A stretch of 64,000 nucleotides of DNA from positions 434,001-498,000 of the forward strand of contig NZ_JAASQJ010000002.1 in NCBI RefSeq assembly GCF_011762185.1, written 5' to 3'. Source of the stretch: Dyadobacter arcticus. GTDB lineage: Bacteria; Bacteroidota; Bacteroidia; Cytophagales; Spirosomataceae. The translations under genes and the position numbers were made by a program. Shown piece by piece: positions 41,930 through 50,900 of this stretch; position 1 is the first letter of the stretch; the number at the start of each line of letters is the position of its first letter. The notes beneath the pieces were generated by a model. That model saw only the letters and a program-made list of their open reading frames with translations, was not told the DNA's origin and made no database searches.

Positions 41930-42766
41930 ATGAATACGAATCAGAGCCCCTCACTTTTTGAAAAAATCAGAAAGACAGATGATGAAGGAAACGAGTATTG
42001 GAGCGCCCGTGATCTGGCAAAAGTGCTAGATTATACAGAGTACCGCTATTTCAAAGCAGTCATCGAAAGAGCAAAAGAAGCATGCAAAAACAGCGAACAG
42101 AGCATTTCTGATCATTTCGGGGAAATGCACGAAATGATCGAACTAGGAAAAGGAGCAAAACGGAAAAGTGATAATTTTAAGCTTTCACGTTATGCCTGCT
42201 ACCTCATCGTTCAAAATGCAGATCCATCAAAAGAAGTGGTTGCACTGGGTCAAACCTATTTTGCTGTCCAAACTCGCCTGCAGGAGATCAGGCAAATGAA
42301 GGAATACAAAGACCTCCCGGACGAAAATGAAAAGCGTATCTTTTTGCGGGGAGAAGTTACCAGGCACAATTTACTTCTGGCCGACTCTGCCCGTATTGCA
42401 GGTGTTGTAGAACCCATCGATTACGCTGTTTTCCAAAACCACGGATATATGGGATTGTACGGCGGCCTTGATGCCAAACAGATTCATGAAAGGAAGGAAC
42501 TCAAAAAAAGCCAACATATTTTGGATCATATGGGCAGCTCTGAGTTAGCCGCTAACCTATTCCGTACTACTCAAACCGATGATAAACTGAAAAGAGAAAA
42601 TATTACTGGAAAGCAAAAAGCTCACAAAACGCATTTCGAGGTAGGCCAGAAAGTGCGTCAGACCATTCAGGAGCTTGGGGGAACGATGCCAGAAAATTTG
42701 CCTGTTGCCGATAACATTAAAAAGTTAGCAAAAGAAAATGAACCTAAACGGATCAGAAAAAAATAA
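41930..42766 (+). CDS. dinD: DNA damage-inducible protein D
   Basis: The product is 278 residues from the ATG at 41930. DinD features: SLFEKIRKTDDEGNEYWSAR, DLAKVLDYTEYRYFKAVIER, GKGAKRKSDNFKLSRYACYL, IVQNADPSKEVVALGQTYFA and HNLLLADSARIAG. The N-terminal part is a BRO-type nucleic-acid-binding domain. In Escherichia coli DinD is SOS-induced and inhibits RecA filaments. It is divergent from imuB and is followed by alkB, 10 bases from stop to start. Its placement supports a shared damage response. Confidence 0.93.
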   Translation: MNTNQSPSLFEKIRKTDDEGNEYWSARDLAKVLDYTEYRYFKAVIERAKEACKNSEQSISDHFGEMHEMIELGKGAKRKSDNFKLSRYACYLIVQNADPSKEVVALGQTYFAVQTRLQEIRQMKEYKDLPDENEKRIFLRGEVTRHNLLLADSARIAGVVEPIDYAVFQNHGYMGLYGGLDAKQIHERKELKKSQHILDHMGSSELAANLFRTTQTDDKLKRENITGKQKAHKTHFEVGQKVRQTIQELGGTMPENLPVADNIKKLAKENEPKRIRKK

Positions 42767-42776
42767 AGGAAGTATA

Positions 42777-43376
42777 ATGGAGCAGTTCAAGTTGTTTGAT
42801 GATCAGGAGCATTTGTTGCTTCCCGAACATCTCATGGAATATATACCTGCCTTTTTTAACGAAAAGGAAAGTGAACATTATTTAACCAAGTTTCTGGGAA
42901 CCGTTCCCTGGCAGCAAACCAAAGTGATGATGTATGAAAAAGAGGTCATCACTCCCAGGTTATCTGCATGGTTTGGAGACCAGCCAATACGTAAAGATGA
43001 TAAAAGACGACCGGTAATTTGGACAGATGAATTGTGGCAAATTAAAACAAAAGTAGAAGATCACACAGGAATGATTTTCAATGGCGTGTTGCTCAATTAC
43101 TACCGCGATGGCAATGATTCCGTTGCCTGGCATAGCGACAAGGACACCATCATCGGTCTCCAAACAGAAATCGCATCAATCAGCTTCGGGCAGGCCAGAA
43201 ACTTTGATTTCAGGAATAAGGAAAATCATCGGCAGCAATATTCTCTGGAATTGCAAAACGGCTCACTGCTTTTAATGAAAGGCGATTTACAGAAGTATTG
43301 GGAACACAGGATTGCCAAATCATCTGCACCGATGAATGCGAGGATTAACCTGACATTCAGAAAGGTTTTGCATTAA
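42777..43376 (+). CDS. alkB: AlkB-family alkylated-DNA dioxygenase
   Basis: The product is 199 residues from the ATG at 42777, preceded by AGGAAG; the frame is open from 42738, overlapping dinD. Fe(II) ligands H119, D121 (WHSDKD) and H177 (WEHRI); 2-oxoglutarate Arg R189 and R195 (ARINLTFRK). Also FNGVLLNYYRDGNDSV and SISFGQARNFDFR, typical of the ALKBH2/3-like group. It directly reverses 1-methyladenine and 3-methylcytosine by oxidative demethylation. Co-transcription with dinD is likely. Confidence 0.95.
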   Translation: MEQFKLFDDQEHLLLPEHLMEYIPAFFNEKESEHYLTKFLGTVPWQQTKVMMYEKEVITPRLSAWFGDQPIRKDDKRRPVIWTDELWQIKTKVEDHTGMIFNGVLLNYYRDGNDSVAWHSDKDTIIGLQTEIASISFGQARNFDFRNKENHRQQYSLELQNGSLLLMKGDLQKYWEHRIAKSSAPMNARINLTFRKVLH

Positions 43377-43478
43377 TGCTTCGCTCAGGTTGCTTTTTAC
43401 CGCACAAAAGTTTTAGTGACGAGTCAGCTGGATTTAACAGCTAAAATATAACTTGCGACATTACTAATCCCATTTCAG

Positions 43479-44351
43479 ATGTTTAAGCATATTCTTCCAG
43501 TGCTGTTTTTTTGCTCGATCTTTTCTGCAAAGGCGCAGCTCGTAGCCGATTCGCTATTAATCGATAACCATTACCGCGTGTTCGTTTACGACAAATCCGT
43601 CAAAATCAAACCAGGCGCAAGTCTTGTTTTCGTCATGCACGGCTCTGGTGGTGAACCGATGGGATTTGCACCACGAGCAGCAAAGTTGCAAGCCAGGGCT
43701 GAGACTGAAAACCTTGTGCTAGTATATCCAGCTGGGTTTAAACATTACTGGAATGAATGCCGCAAGGCATCCACGGCGGTGGCTAATACTGAAAATTTGA
43801 ATGAGGAAGCATTTTTCTCGGCTATGATCGATTACTTTTCTGATAAGTATAAGATCAATAAAGCCCATGTTTTTGCAACTGGGTTCTCGGGTGGAGGGCA
43901 TATGTCTTACAAATTGGCACTGACAATGCCGGGAAAAATTAAAGCCATTTCCGCTATTGTGGCGAATTTGCCTACGGAGGAAAATATGGACTGCACACCG
44001 ATGAATGTGCCACTGCCAGTGATGATCACCAATGGAACAGCAGATGCAACCAATCCTTATAATGGCGGCGAAGTCAAAACATCAGGTGTAACGCTTGGCA
44101 ATGTACGCGCAACAGATCAATCCTTCCAATACTGGGCAAATCTCGATGGTTATACCGGCGCCCCGGTCAAGTCAACGATGCCAGACGGTGACAAAACCAA
44201 CAACATTACCGTCGAAAAATACACCTATCACACAAAAGGTAAACCCGAAGTGACACTGATTAAAGTCATTAATGGTAAGCATGAGTTTTCGACTGACTTC
44301 GATATGTTTGAGGAATCTTGGGAGTTTTTTAAAAGGCAGATTCATGACTGA
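43479..44351 (+). CDS. Secreted PHB-depolymerase/feruloyl esterase-like hydrolase (LpqC-type)
   Basis: The product is 290 residues with signal peptide MFKHILPVLFFCSIFSAKAQ. Alpha/beta-hydrolase motifs: oxyanion region VFVMHGSGGEPMGF and nucleophile elbow ATGFSGGGHMSYKLAL (Ser in GFSGG). The acid Asp lies in VMITNGTADATNPYNGG and the His in VINGKHEFS. This is the esterase_phb group that cleaves short polyesters or feruloyl esters. The gene is single, 102 bases after alkB, and has no visible link to repair. Confidence 0.88.
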   Translation: MFKHILPVLFFCSIFSAKAQLVADSLLIDNHYRVFVYDKSVKIKPGASLVFVMHGSGGEPMGFAPRAAKLQARAETENLVLVYPAGFKHYWNECRKASTAVANTENLNEEAFFSAMIDYFSDKYKINKAHVFATGFSGGGHMSYKLALTMPGKIKAISAIVANLPTEENMDCTPMNVPLPVMITNGTADATNPYNGGEVKTSGVTLGNVRATDQSFQYWANLDGYTGAPVKSTMPDGDKTNNITVEKYTYHTKGKPEVTLIKVINGKHEFSTDFDMFEESWEFFKRQIHD

Positions 44352-44490
44352 ATCCATTGAGGAGAGACTGTGAACGCGAAATATCCATCAGCGACGATTC
44401 CCGCTTACTTCATTTTTTAGATCCTCTGACTTACTGCCTCCAGAAAAATAGTTACCAAAAAGAATTCATCAATTAAATTCACATAGCCTT

Positions 44491-44880
44491 ATGTCAAAAA
44501 ACCCAACCTTCGCCCCACAACTCTGGATCCCAAACGGAGTAACCAATGTCGACTTCTACATAAATGCCTTTGCGGCTGTGGAGCTCAGGCGGTTTTCCAA
44601 TGAGGATGGCAGCATACACGTTTCCGAACTTTCGATTGAAGGTGCTATTTTTCACCTGCATGAAGAAACACATAATTCTGCATCGTTTAGTCCCGCGCGG
44701 TATCAGGGAACTACTGTTACCATTGGGATATTTGTTCCGGATGTGGATGCGGTCATGGCTAGCGCCATCGCTGCAGGGGCCGAGCTGCTTTCACCTGCGC
44801 AAGATTATGATTATGGATACCGGCAAGGGGAAGTGAAAGACCCGTTTGGGCATATCTGGATGGTTGATGCTGTGATTTAG
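44491..44880 (+). CDS. VOC-family protein (PhnB-like glyoxalase fold)
   Basis: The product is 129 residues. The fold is a pair of beta-alpha-beta-beta-beta modules: VTNVDFYINAFAAVELRRFS, then ISVEGA-like ELSIEGAIFHLHEE, VTIGIFVPDVDAVMASAIAA and the PhnB-like end YGYRQGEVKDPFGHIWMVDA. Metal ligands of the glyoxalase type are H and E at these positions, although a catalytic set is not certain. The function is unknown. It ends two bases from the stop of a convergent gene. Confidence 0.87.
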   Translation: MSKNPTFAPQLWIPNGVTNVDFYINAFAAVELRRFSNEDGSIHVSELSIEGAIFHLHEETHNSASFSPARYQGTTVTIGIFVPDVDAVMASAIAAGAELLSPAQDYDYGYRQGEVKDPFGHIWMVDAVI

Positions 44881-44882
44881 GA

Positions 44883-45254
44883 TCAATATACAATCCCACT
44901 CGTATCTTCCCCACTTACCTTACTTTCCTCCTCAAACATCCGCATTGCCATCAAACCGTTTCCAACTGCGCCACCAGCGCGGATTGCTGCTGCAATGAAA
45001 ACGGTTTCTGCTATCTCTTCTTGGGTTGCGCCTGCCTGAGCAGCTTTTTTGATGTGCGATTCAATGCAATATGAACATTGGGTTGTGAGGGCAACAGCAA
45101 CAGACATCAATTCACGGTACTTAACCGGAATGACGCCATCGGCGCGCTCGGCTGTATGTTTGAGGTTAAAAAATGCTGCAGCCTCTTTGCGGGCAGCATT
45201 GACAAGGGTATCAACATATTCACGGTCTTGGGGAGTCTGGAATTCAGTCGCCAT
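44883..45254 (-). CDS. Carboxymuconolactone decarboxylase-family / AhpD-like protein
   Basis: The product is 123 residues, all helical. The AhpD-like motif CSYCIESH gives C60, C63 and H67, the thiol pair and proton relay of alkylhydroperoxidase D. Family landmarks are IPVKYRELMSVAVALTTQCS and EIAETVFIAAAIRAGGAVGN. It may act as a peroxidase or a decarboxylase. It is transcribed alone; the larger relative at 62705-63283 has the ECF-type promoter, this one does not. Confidence 0.9.
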   Translation of the reverse strand: MATEFQTPQDREYVDTLVNAARKEAAAFFNLKHTAERADGVIPVKYRELMSVAVALTTQCSYCIESHIKKAAQAGATQEEIAETVFIAAAIRAGGAVGNGLMAMRMFEEESKVSGEDTSGIVY

Positions 45255-45377
45255 ATGATTTGGAAAAAGGTATATTATTCAAGATGAAAAATGACCGGAT
45301 TTACTCTTTATCCAATCAAGCTACTTCCCGATAACTTCTTCTCTGTGCTTTAATCCCCAATTAAGGGAAGGGGGTGT

Positions 45378-46286
45378 CTATTGAGGAGAACGGGATTTGA
45401 GAACAGGAGGAAAAAATAACTGCGCATGATCCTGTGCAAAATTGTCGAAGCTGCGTGGTGCAAAACCCGTGGCGTCCAAAACGCCAGAAGTTACGACCGC
45501 AGCCTCCCCTCTCTTATAATGCGCATAATCTTCAACCAGTCCATCGGCTTGCCATTGCGGAAAACCTACTTGGAGCAGCATTTCACGAAGCGCATCTGAA
45601 GGAATATCTACAAATTGAATTTCATTGCCAATGGCACCAGATAATTTCTCGGCAAGTTCGTGATGTGACAATGCCTCGGGCCCGGTAAGATCATAAGTTT
45701 TATTTTCGTGCTTTGGATCGATCAGCGATTCTCCTGCCGCAGCGGCAATGTCCCGCGTATCAACCAGACTAATTTTCGCGTCCCCAATTGCTCCAAAAAA
45801 TTGTCCGTGAAAGCGAATTGAATCGCGGAAACCCAATAAACCCTGCATAAAAAGGTTAGGGCGGAGGAATGTAAAATGAATACCGGATTCCCGGATATGG
45901 TTTTCAACAATTGCATGATATCTCAAAAAACGAACGGTCGAATTCTCATCAGCAGCCCATTGCGACAATTTTACGATATGTCTTACGCCTGATTTTACAG
46001 CTTCGTCCACAAATCTCATTTGCTGCTCCCCGGCCTTTGCAGAAGAACTGGTTAAAAGAAATGCATGTTCGATGCCAGAAAGCGCATTGACTAGAGAAAC
46101 TTTGTCATCGAAATCACCTTTTACAACCTCCGCAAATGGTACCGCTTTAATTTCCGCAGTGTTATCCAGCGAACGGACCATCGCTTTAAAAGGAATTTTC
46201 TTTGCAGAAAGGTATTTGATTAACTCTTTTCCGATATTGCCGGTAGCGCCTGTAATCAGAATTTTAGGTGATTTTGAGTCTGACAT
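45378..46286 (-). CDS. NmrA-family NAD(P)-binding protein
   Basis: The product is 302 residues of the atypical SDR fold. Nucleotide-binding loop: ILITGATGNIGKELIKYLSA. Then FKAMVRSLDN, VVKGDFDDKVSLVNALSGIE, HAFLLTSSSA and FLRPNLFMQG, with KTYDLTGPEALSHHELAEKL near the end. Members act as redox sensors or quinone/azo reductases. It is divergent from an AraC-type regulator with 93 bases between starts, which suggests the regulator controls it. A possible -7 box TACTTTTG lies on the minus strand at 46323-46330. Confidence 0.9.
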   Translation of the reverse strand: MSDSKSPKILITGATGNIGKELIKYLSAKKIPFKAMVRSLDNTAEIKAVPFAEVVKGDFDDKVSLVNALSGIEHAFLLTSSSAKAGEQQMRFVDEAVKSGVRHIVKLSQWAADENSTVRFLRYHAIVENHIRESGIHFTFLRPNLFMQGLLGFRDSIRFHGQFFGAIGDAKISLVDTRDIAAAAGESLIDPKHENKTYDLTGPEALSHHELAEKLSGAIGNEIQFVDIPSDALREMLLQVGFPQWQADGLVEDYAHYKRGEAAVVTSGVLDATGFAPRSFDNFAQDHAQLFFPPVLKSRSPQ

Positions 46287-46379
46287 GATGATGATTATTT
46301 TAATGGTTGATTAATCTATAATCAAAAGTATGGCCAGCGGTTAAAATAAAATTGTAAGTAAACGAAAGCACAGGTTTTC

Positions 46380-47237
46380 ATGGAGCCAATTGGGAGACAC
46401 ATTGAAATATCCGAAACACTCGGCGAAGTGATCAAGCATTTCTATTGCATTCAAACTACCAGGGATTTTAAGACAGTCAACCAACATTTGTCCCCTAGCC
46501 TTGAAATGATGTTGATTTTCAATTTTGGCCCAATATTAAGGCTGTCTTTCGCAGATCAGGAATATGGACAGCTTACCATAGAAAGGTTGGGGGTTATCGG
46601 GCCGCTCAGGAAAATGATGAATTATGAAGTTCTACCAGGCACCGACTTAGTCGCAGTTGTTTTCAACCCGCATGGGTTTTACAGACTTTTTCAAATACCT
46701 CTTGAAGAAATTCAGGATGATACGGTACAAGATCCGGATAAACTGCTGAACATTAGCGGCTTTCATGAGTTATGGGAATTTCTGAACGCAATGCAAACGC
46801 TCGAAGACCGGATCGACCTTCTTATGGAATACGGAAATATATACTTTCAAGATGCCGATGAACAGACCGCGCAGCTGCTGGATGGAATAAACCAGCTGGA
46901 TGGCTCATTTGCTGAACCTTCAAAAGCGATCGCCATAGAAACCAACGTATCAGAACGGACTATCCAAATGCGTTTCAAAAAATACCTTGGCTTTTCAACC
47001 AAGGAACTGTCCAGATTTTTACGTTTCAAGCAGGTGATCGACTTTATTCAAAAGCAGGAAAAAGAAGTTGACTGGCTTTCGGTAGTGGATCAGTTCGGTT
47101 ACTACGACCAGAGTCATCTGATCAAGGACTTCCAACATTATCTGGCAACGACTCCAAAAAAATTTATTAAGGAATTTCTAGGCAAAGAATTTTGTGTAAG
47201 CCGTCCAGGAAAAACATCATTTAACCGTAGCCGATAA
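46380..47237 (+). CDS. AraC-family transcriptional regulator
   Basis: The product is 285 residues. The N-terminal DUF6597-like part has LGEVIKHFYCIQTTRDFKTV and LVAVVFNPHGFYRLFQIPLE. The C-terminal AraC DNA-binding domain covers about 185-275: PSKAIAIETNVSERTIQMRF, KKYLGFSTKELSRFLRFKQV, WLSVVDQFGYYDQSHLIKDF and HYLATTPKKFIKE. It probably controls the divergent NmrA gene. The end overlaps the convergent serine hydrolase gene by 21 bases. Confidence 0.92.
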   Translation: MEPIGRHIEISETLGEVIKHFYCIQTTRDFKTVNQHLSPSLEMMLIFNFGPILRLSFADQEYGQLTIERLGVIGPLRKMMNYEVLPGTDLVAVVFNPHGFYRLFQIPLEEIQDDTVQDPDKLLNISGFHELWEFLNAMQTLEDRIDLLMEYGNIYFQDADEQTAQLLDGINQLDGSFAEPSKAIAIETNVSERTIQMRFKKYLGFSTKELSRFLRFKQVIDFIQKQEKEVDWLSVVDQFGYYDQSHLIKDFQHYLATTPKKFIKEFLGKEFCVSRPGKTSFNRSR

Positions 47238-48953
47238 TGCACCCGCTGCAAAATCATCGGCCAGTTTTTTAAACCGCAAATTCATTACGCGTCCGTTGGT
47301 CATTTTTAGTCCGTTTACATGGCCTGAAGCGTCTCTCAGCATGTCGATAGTTTGAACAAACCACCAGGGCGCCTGCAATTTATCCTTTCCGGTCACTATT
47401 AAATTGACTTCTCCGTGATGAACGTGACGTAGTTTGAGCGTGTCATCTTTTAATGCAATGGTGTAAAGCGTTTCCAATTCAGGACTGTAATAGGAACCTA
47501 CTAACTGCTCTTTTGGGGTAGAAGTGTCTGGCTGAGACTCTACTCTTGTTGCAGGATGTTCGCCGTTTTGCAACAATGTGATCCGGGTAACCTTTCCCTC
47601 TTTCGGCTTGTGAAAAATAACCGATGCTTCAACCACTTTTAAGAAAAACGTGGAATCCGATGACGGAAAAACTTCAAACCACGGCTGGCCTGTAGCCTGG
47701 GTCATAAATTTATCGCCTTCCTTCTTGAAAGTCATCACAAAACCCGGGGCTTCGGTTAATGAGTACGATCCGACATAATTTTTGAAATGAGTTGAATCGA
47801 ATTTGAATTCGCCCGAAGATGCATTTGCAGGTTTTGTAACAGGCTTTTGTTCTTTGATATATTTAGAAAGGTAGAGATCAGCCATTTCAAAGCTCTTTTT
47901 CCCTGGATCGAACTCTGCCTGATTGCTCAGCACAATGAAACCATAATCCTCTTTTGGAAAATAAGCGATGTTAGACCTGAAACCGGCATCGGCCCCGCCG
48001 TGACCGTAAAAATCGAGTCCTTTATATTTTCCGTGTGCCAATCCAAGCGCATACGGCAATGTGTCGCCTTTGGTAAGTCGCCCTTTTTCAAGCATTTGCT
48101 TCATGGTCGCCTTGGTACCCACTTGCGGCGATCGGAAATTATCAATCCATAGCGCCAGATCATTGACTGTTGTGAACAAACTTGTTGCTCCCACATTGCC
48201 ATAACTGAGAATGCTTTTACTAAACATAGTTGGCCCAAACGTGCCGGGCGTTCTATGAAAAGAATAAGCGCGGCCTTTGACTATTTTTTCCTGATTGTCG
48301 TAAAAGAGGGTGTTTTTCATCCCAAGCGGTTTGAAAACATTACGCTCCATCCAATAATCAAATGGTTGTTTGGTGATCCGGCTAACAATCTCAGCCAAAA
48401 TCGTATAGCCGGTATTGCAATAAGCATAAGCCGAACCAGGCTCAAAATTGAGCTCTCTTTGACGAGTAATGATGTTGAAAACATGTTGTTTGGTAATCAC
48501 ATCGTCCAGTTGCCAGCCCGCCATGGCAAGCAAATTCCATTGATCACGCAGTCCGCTGGTATGGTTTGCCAGGTTGCGAATTGTAATAGTTTTTCCAAAA
48601 TCATAAATTTCTGGAATGTATTTGCGGATATCGTCATCCAGGGACAGCTTACCTTGTTCAGCCAGCATTACTATGGCATAATCCGTAAATTGTTTGGATA
48701 CAGATGCCACATGAAAGATGGTTTCAGGCCCGATTTTGGCACCCGTTTCCAGATCAGCTTCTCCAAATCCTTTGGCATAGATAAGCTTACCTCCATGAAC
48801 AACTCCAACCGCTGCCCCCGGCACACCGGGTTTATTCCATTCGGCAAAAATCGAGTCAATCTTAGCGGCCGGAACTGGTGATTGGCCCCTAATGGATGAA
48901 CTTGTAAGCAGTAGGAAGAATGCAAAAATCAGTTTAGGTGAAGGTGATTTCAT
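47217..48953 (-). CDS. Secreted serine hydrolase, class C beta-lactamase family
   Basis: The product is 578 residues with a signal peptide ending SSSIRGQ. Catalytic motifs: S84-x-x-K87 (FHVASVSKQFTD), Y178-x-N180 (AYAYCNTGY) and HGGADAGF in the KTG-like position. The barrel/lipocalin-like C-terminal half (about 390-578) has FKNYVGSYSLTEAPGFVMTF and QLVGSYYSPELETLYTIALK, seen in FmtA/EstB-like relatives. It is probably an esterase or a peptidase on cell-wall peptides rather than a true beta-lactamase. Confidence 0.92.
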   Translation of the reverse strand: MKSPSPKLIFAFFLLLTSSSIRGQSPVPAAKIDSIFAEWNKPGVPGAAVGVVHGGKLIYAKGFGEADLETGAKIGPETIFHVASVSKQFTDYAIVMLAEQGKLSLDDDIRKYIPEIYDFGKTITIRNLANHTSGLRDQWNLLAMAGWQLDDVITKQHVFNIITRQRELNFEPGSAYAYCNTGYTILAEIVSRITKQPFDYWMERNVFKPLGMKNTLFYDNQEKIVKGRAYSFHRTPGTFGPTMFSKSILSYGNVGATSLFTTVNDLALWIDNFRSPQVGTKATMKQMLEKGRLTKGDTLPYALGLAHGKYKGLDFYGHGGADAGFRSNIAYFPKEDYGFIVLSNQAEFDPGKKSFEMADLYLSKYIKEQKPVTKPANASSGEFKFDSTHFKNYVGSYSLTEAPGFVMTFKKEGDKFMTQATGQPWFEVFPSSDSTFFLKVVEASVIFHKPKEGKVTRITLLQNGEHPATRVESQPDTSTPKEQLVGSYYSPELETLYTIALKDDTLKLRHVHHGEVNLIVTGKDKLQAPWWFVQTIDMLRDASGHVNGLKMTNGRVMNLRFKKLADDFAAGALSATVK

Positions 48954-49037
48954 CTTAGGATCTGTTAGAGAGTATAGGATGTTTCAAAATACGAATTTAT
49001 CAATTTTGCATCCGAATTTATATGATAAGTGGCAGGG

Positions 49038-49778
49038 TTAACCGGTCTGACGCAAATCCTTGTCCTGCATAACCACAACTTCTTTTCCTAAATGCTTAAA
49101 CTCCCCATCCGACCATTCCAGCTGCCATTCTCCCGGTTCGCCATTACGGACTTTCACTAACTGCACATTCCAGCGAGGATGTCCGACACCGGGCATACAA
49201 GGTTCCAATTGACTGGGAATGGGTGTAATTTTCCAGCGGGAAACGCAAGCCAGGGTATTGGCATTCCGGGGGTTGTAGCGGTGCAGAAATCCGGTAACCC
49301 GACTGTGTTCCACTGCTAATTGCAGCCGCCTGGATTCTGTGAGTGTAATTTCTTTCAATTCGCCCACCACTGCGGCAAGCGCATCACATTTCAAAGCTTC
49401 TTCTATTGCCCAAAGCAAATCCTTTTCCTTCTTAATATCTATAAAGATGACGCGGTCAGGCTCAACCCCAAAGAATTTTAGTGCAGGAGGAAATACGGTC
49501 CTATTCGTGCTGATCCACAAACATATACCTTTCTGATGCATGACCTTACCAAGCAAACCAGCCATAAAACCGGCCGTGGCAGCAGCATCTTCACGAGCGG
49601 TACTAAAAAATTCATGAACAGCGCCCGTCGGAAAAGTAGATTCAGGGAATGCTGCATCTATCGCGCCTAAACCAAACCGGGCGCGCTGACCATCTGACGG
49701 CGCCCGAAAGCCCTGCAAAGAAAGAATTTCTTTTTGCAGTTTTTGGACGATATCATTTTTTACAGCCTGCGGTTTCAT
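49038..49778 (-). CDS. imuA: ImuA, RecA-like component of the translesion synthesis machinery
   Basis: The product is 246 residues from the ATG at 49778; the frame is open from 49814. ImuA-like features: LQKEILSLQGFRAPSDGQRA at the start, FGLGAIDAAFPESTFPTGAV, HEFFSTAREDAAATAGFMAG, and the RecA-like core VFPPALKFFGVEPDRVIFID and DALAAVVGELKEITLTESRR. The classical Walker A of RecA is not retained. ImuA normally lies next to imuB and dnaE2, but here it is about 7.3 kb from the imuB start with eight genes between. A palindromic promoter region lies at 49796-49849. Confidence 0.92.
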   Translation of the reverse strand: MKPQAVKNDIVQKLQKEILSLQGFRAPSDGQRARFGLGAIDAAFPESTFPTGAVHEFFSTAREDAAATAGFMAGLLGKVMHQKGICLWISTNRTVFPPALKFFGVEPDRVIFIDIKKEKDLLWAIEEALKCDALAAVVGELKEITLTESRRLQLAVEHSRVTGFLHRYNPRNANTLACVSRWKITPIPSQLEPCMPGVGHPRWNVQLVKVRNGEPGEWQLEWSDGEFKHLGKEVVVMQDKDLRQTG

Positions 49779-49795
49779 GTTGGCGTTTGAGAGAA

Positions 49796-49849
49796 TTGTT
49801 ATTTTAAGTAACAATTTATTGATCTCAAAAGTAACAATTATTCTTGTTA
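49796..49849 (-). promoter_or_regulatory. Paired TAACAA/TTGTTA palindromes around the imuA promoter
   Basis: TTGTTA-N7-TAACAA at 49796-49814 and TAACAA-N6-TTGTTA at 49832-49849. On the minus strand a TACTTTTG box (49826-49833) fits the -7 consensus and lies between them, 18-55 bases before the imuA start. A damage-response repressor site is a reasonable inference. The rest of the gap to 50020 shows nothing. Confidence 0.5.
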
Positions 49850-50020
49850 TCGATTTAAACGAGTCTTGATTTTTTTTATGATTATAAAATTTTATTAAAA
49901 AGTAAATCCCTGATAGTATTCACAAGCTGTGGTAAATCACGCCAGGCAGCATAGCTATTCCAATTCAGTAAACCATCCTTGAAATTTTGTCAAATAGCCG
50001 CCTGGCCATGTAGTAAATTG

Positions 50021-50524
50021 TCATTGTTTTGACAAGTAAGCTTCTAGCTGATCAAATGTCCCGCCAAAACCTTCACGCATGTTTTCCATGATCGAAAAGT
50101 AGGTTTCTTCCTGCGCGGGCGTGGCATTAAGCGGGTATCCCTGAATTGTTAAGGTCGTCACTCCCTCATTTTCTTCCAATGTAATTTTATTGAGAATCTC
50201 CAAAGGAAAATCCATTGGGAATGGAGAAGTAGTGATGTTTCCTTCTGCGTCAGCGAATGAGTTGACGAATTCTAGTAAGTCAGCGCGCTGGATGTTTTTG
50301 TATTGGAATAATCCCCACATCACGTGGCCGTTTCCCTCCATTTTATAATGCGTCTTTCCGCCTGTTTTGAAATTAAATGTTTCAATTGAAAGGTTACTGC
50401 CTGCCGGTCCCCACCATTCGCTGAACGCCTCAGGTGATGCAAAAGCATCAAATACAAGTGTTTTAGGCGCTTTGAACTCTCTTACTATTTTCAATCCTTC
50501 TTTTTTTTCTGTTTGCTCGCTCAT
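50021..50524 (-). CDS. SRPBCC/AHSA1-domain protein (ArsR partner, copy 1)
   Basis: The product is 167 residues from the ATG at 50524, one base after the ArsR stop; an ATG at 50563 would overlap the regulator. The AHSA1 fold is shown by KIVREFKAPKTLVFDAFASP, EAFSEWWGPAGSNLSIETFN, HYKMEGNGHVMWGLFQYKNI, TLTIQGYPLNATPAQEETYF and MREGFGGTFDQLEAYLSKQ. Members bind hydrophobic ligands; ArsR-coupled ones are common in Bacteroidota and Actinobacteria, but the ligand is unknown. It is co-transcribed with the ArsR gene. Confidence 0.9.
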   Translation of the reverse strand: MSEQTEKKEGLKIVREFKAPKTLVFDAFASPEAFSEWWGPAGSNLSIETFNFKTGGKTHYKMEGNGHVMWGLFQYKNIQRADLLEFVNSFADAEGNITTSPFPMDFPLEILNKITLEENEGVTTLTIQGYPLNATPAQEETYFSIMENMREGFGGTFDQLEAYLSKQ

Positions 50525-50525
50525 G

Positions 50526-50897
50526 TTATTGATTGTTTGATTGGTTTGTGTTTGATTCTTCATTTAATGGATTGTTTGCTTGAATTTTAACAAGATAGCT
50601 TCCAAGGGAATCGAGTTTCTCATTCCAGAATTGTTTGTATTGATCCACCCAATTGGAGACTTCACTCAGACCGTCCAGCTTCGCCTCGCAGAACCTTTCC
50701 CGTCCCTCCTGACGGACAACCACCATTCCGCACTCTGTCAGAATTTTTATGTGTTGTGAAATAGCAGGCCTGCTGATCTGGAAATTGTCCGCAATCGCAT
50801 TGAGGTTCATCGACTTATGGGCAATCAGATTAATAATCTGCCGCCTTGTTGGATCTGCTATGGCCTGAAAAACATCTCTTCTTGCTTCGATAGACAT
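50526..50897 (-). CDS. ArsR-family regulator (copy 1, SRPBCC-linked)
   Basis: The product is 123 residues with a winged helix: [60 protein letters not shown]. No metal-binding cysteine pair typical of ArsR/SmtB is present. This group shares the [10 protein letters not shown] start with the two other ArsR copies in the window. It diverges in the wing and in the C-terminal tail (NEESNTNQSNNQ). Its promoter carries a perfect 16-bp inverted repeat at 50901-50944, probably its operator. Confidence 0.93.
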   Translation of the reverse strand: MSIEARRDVFQAIADPTRRQIINLIAHKSMNLNAIADNFQISRPAISQHIKILTECGMVVVRQEGRERFCEAKLDGLSEVSNWVDQYKQFWNEKLDSLGSYLVKIQANNPLNEESNTNQSNNQ

Positions 50898-50900
50898 TGT

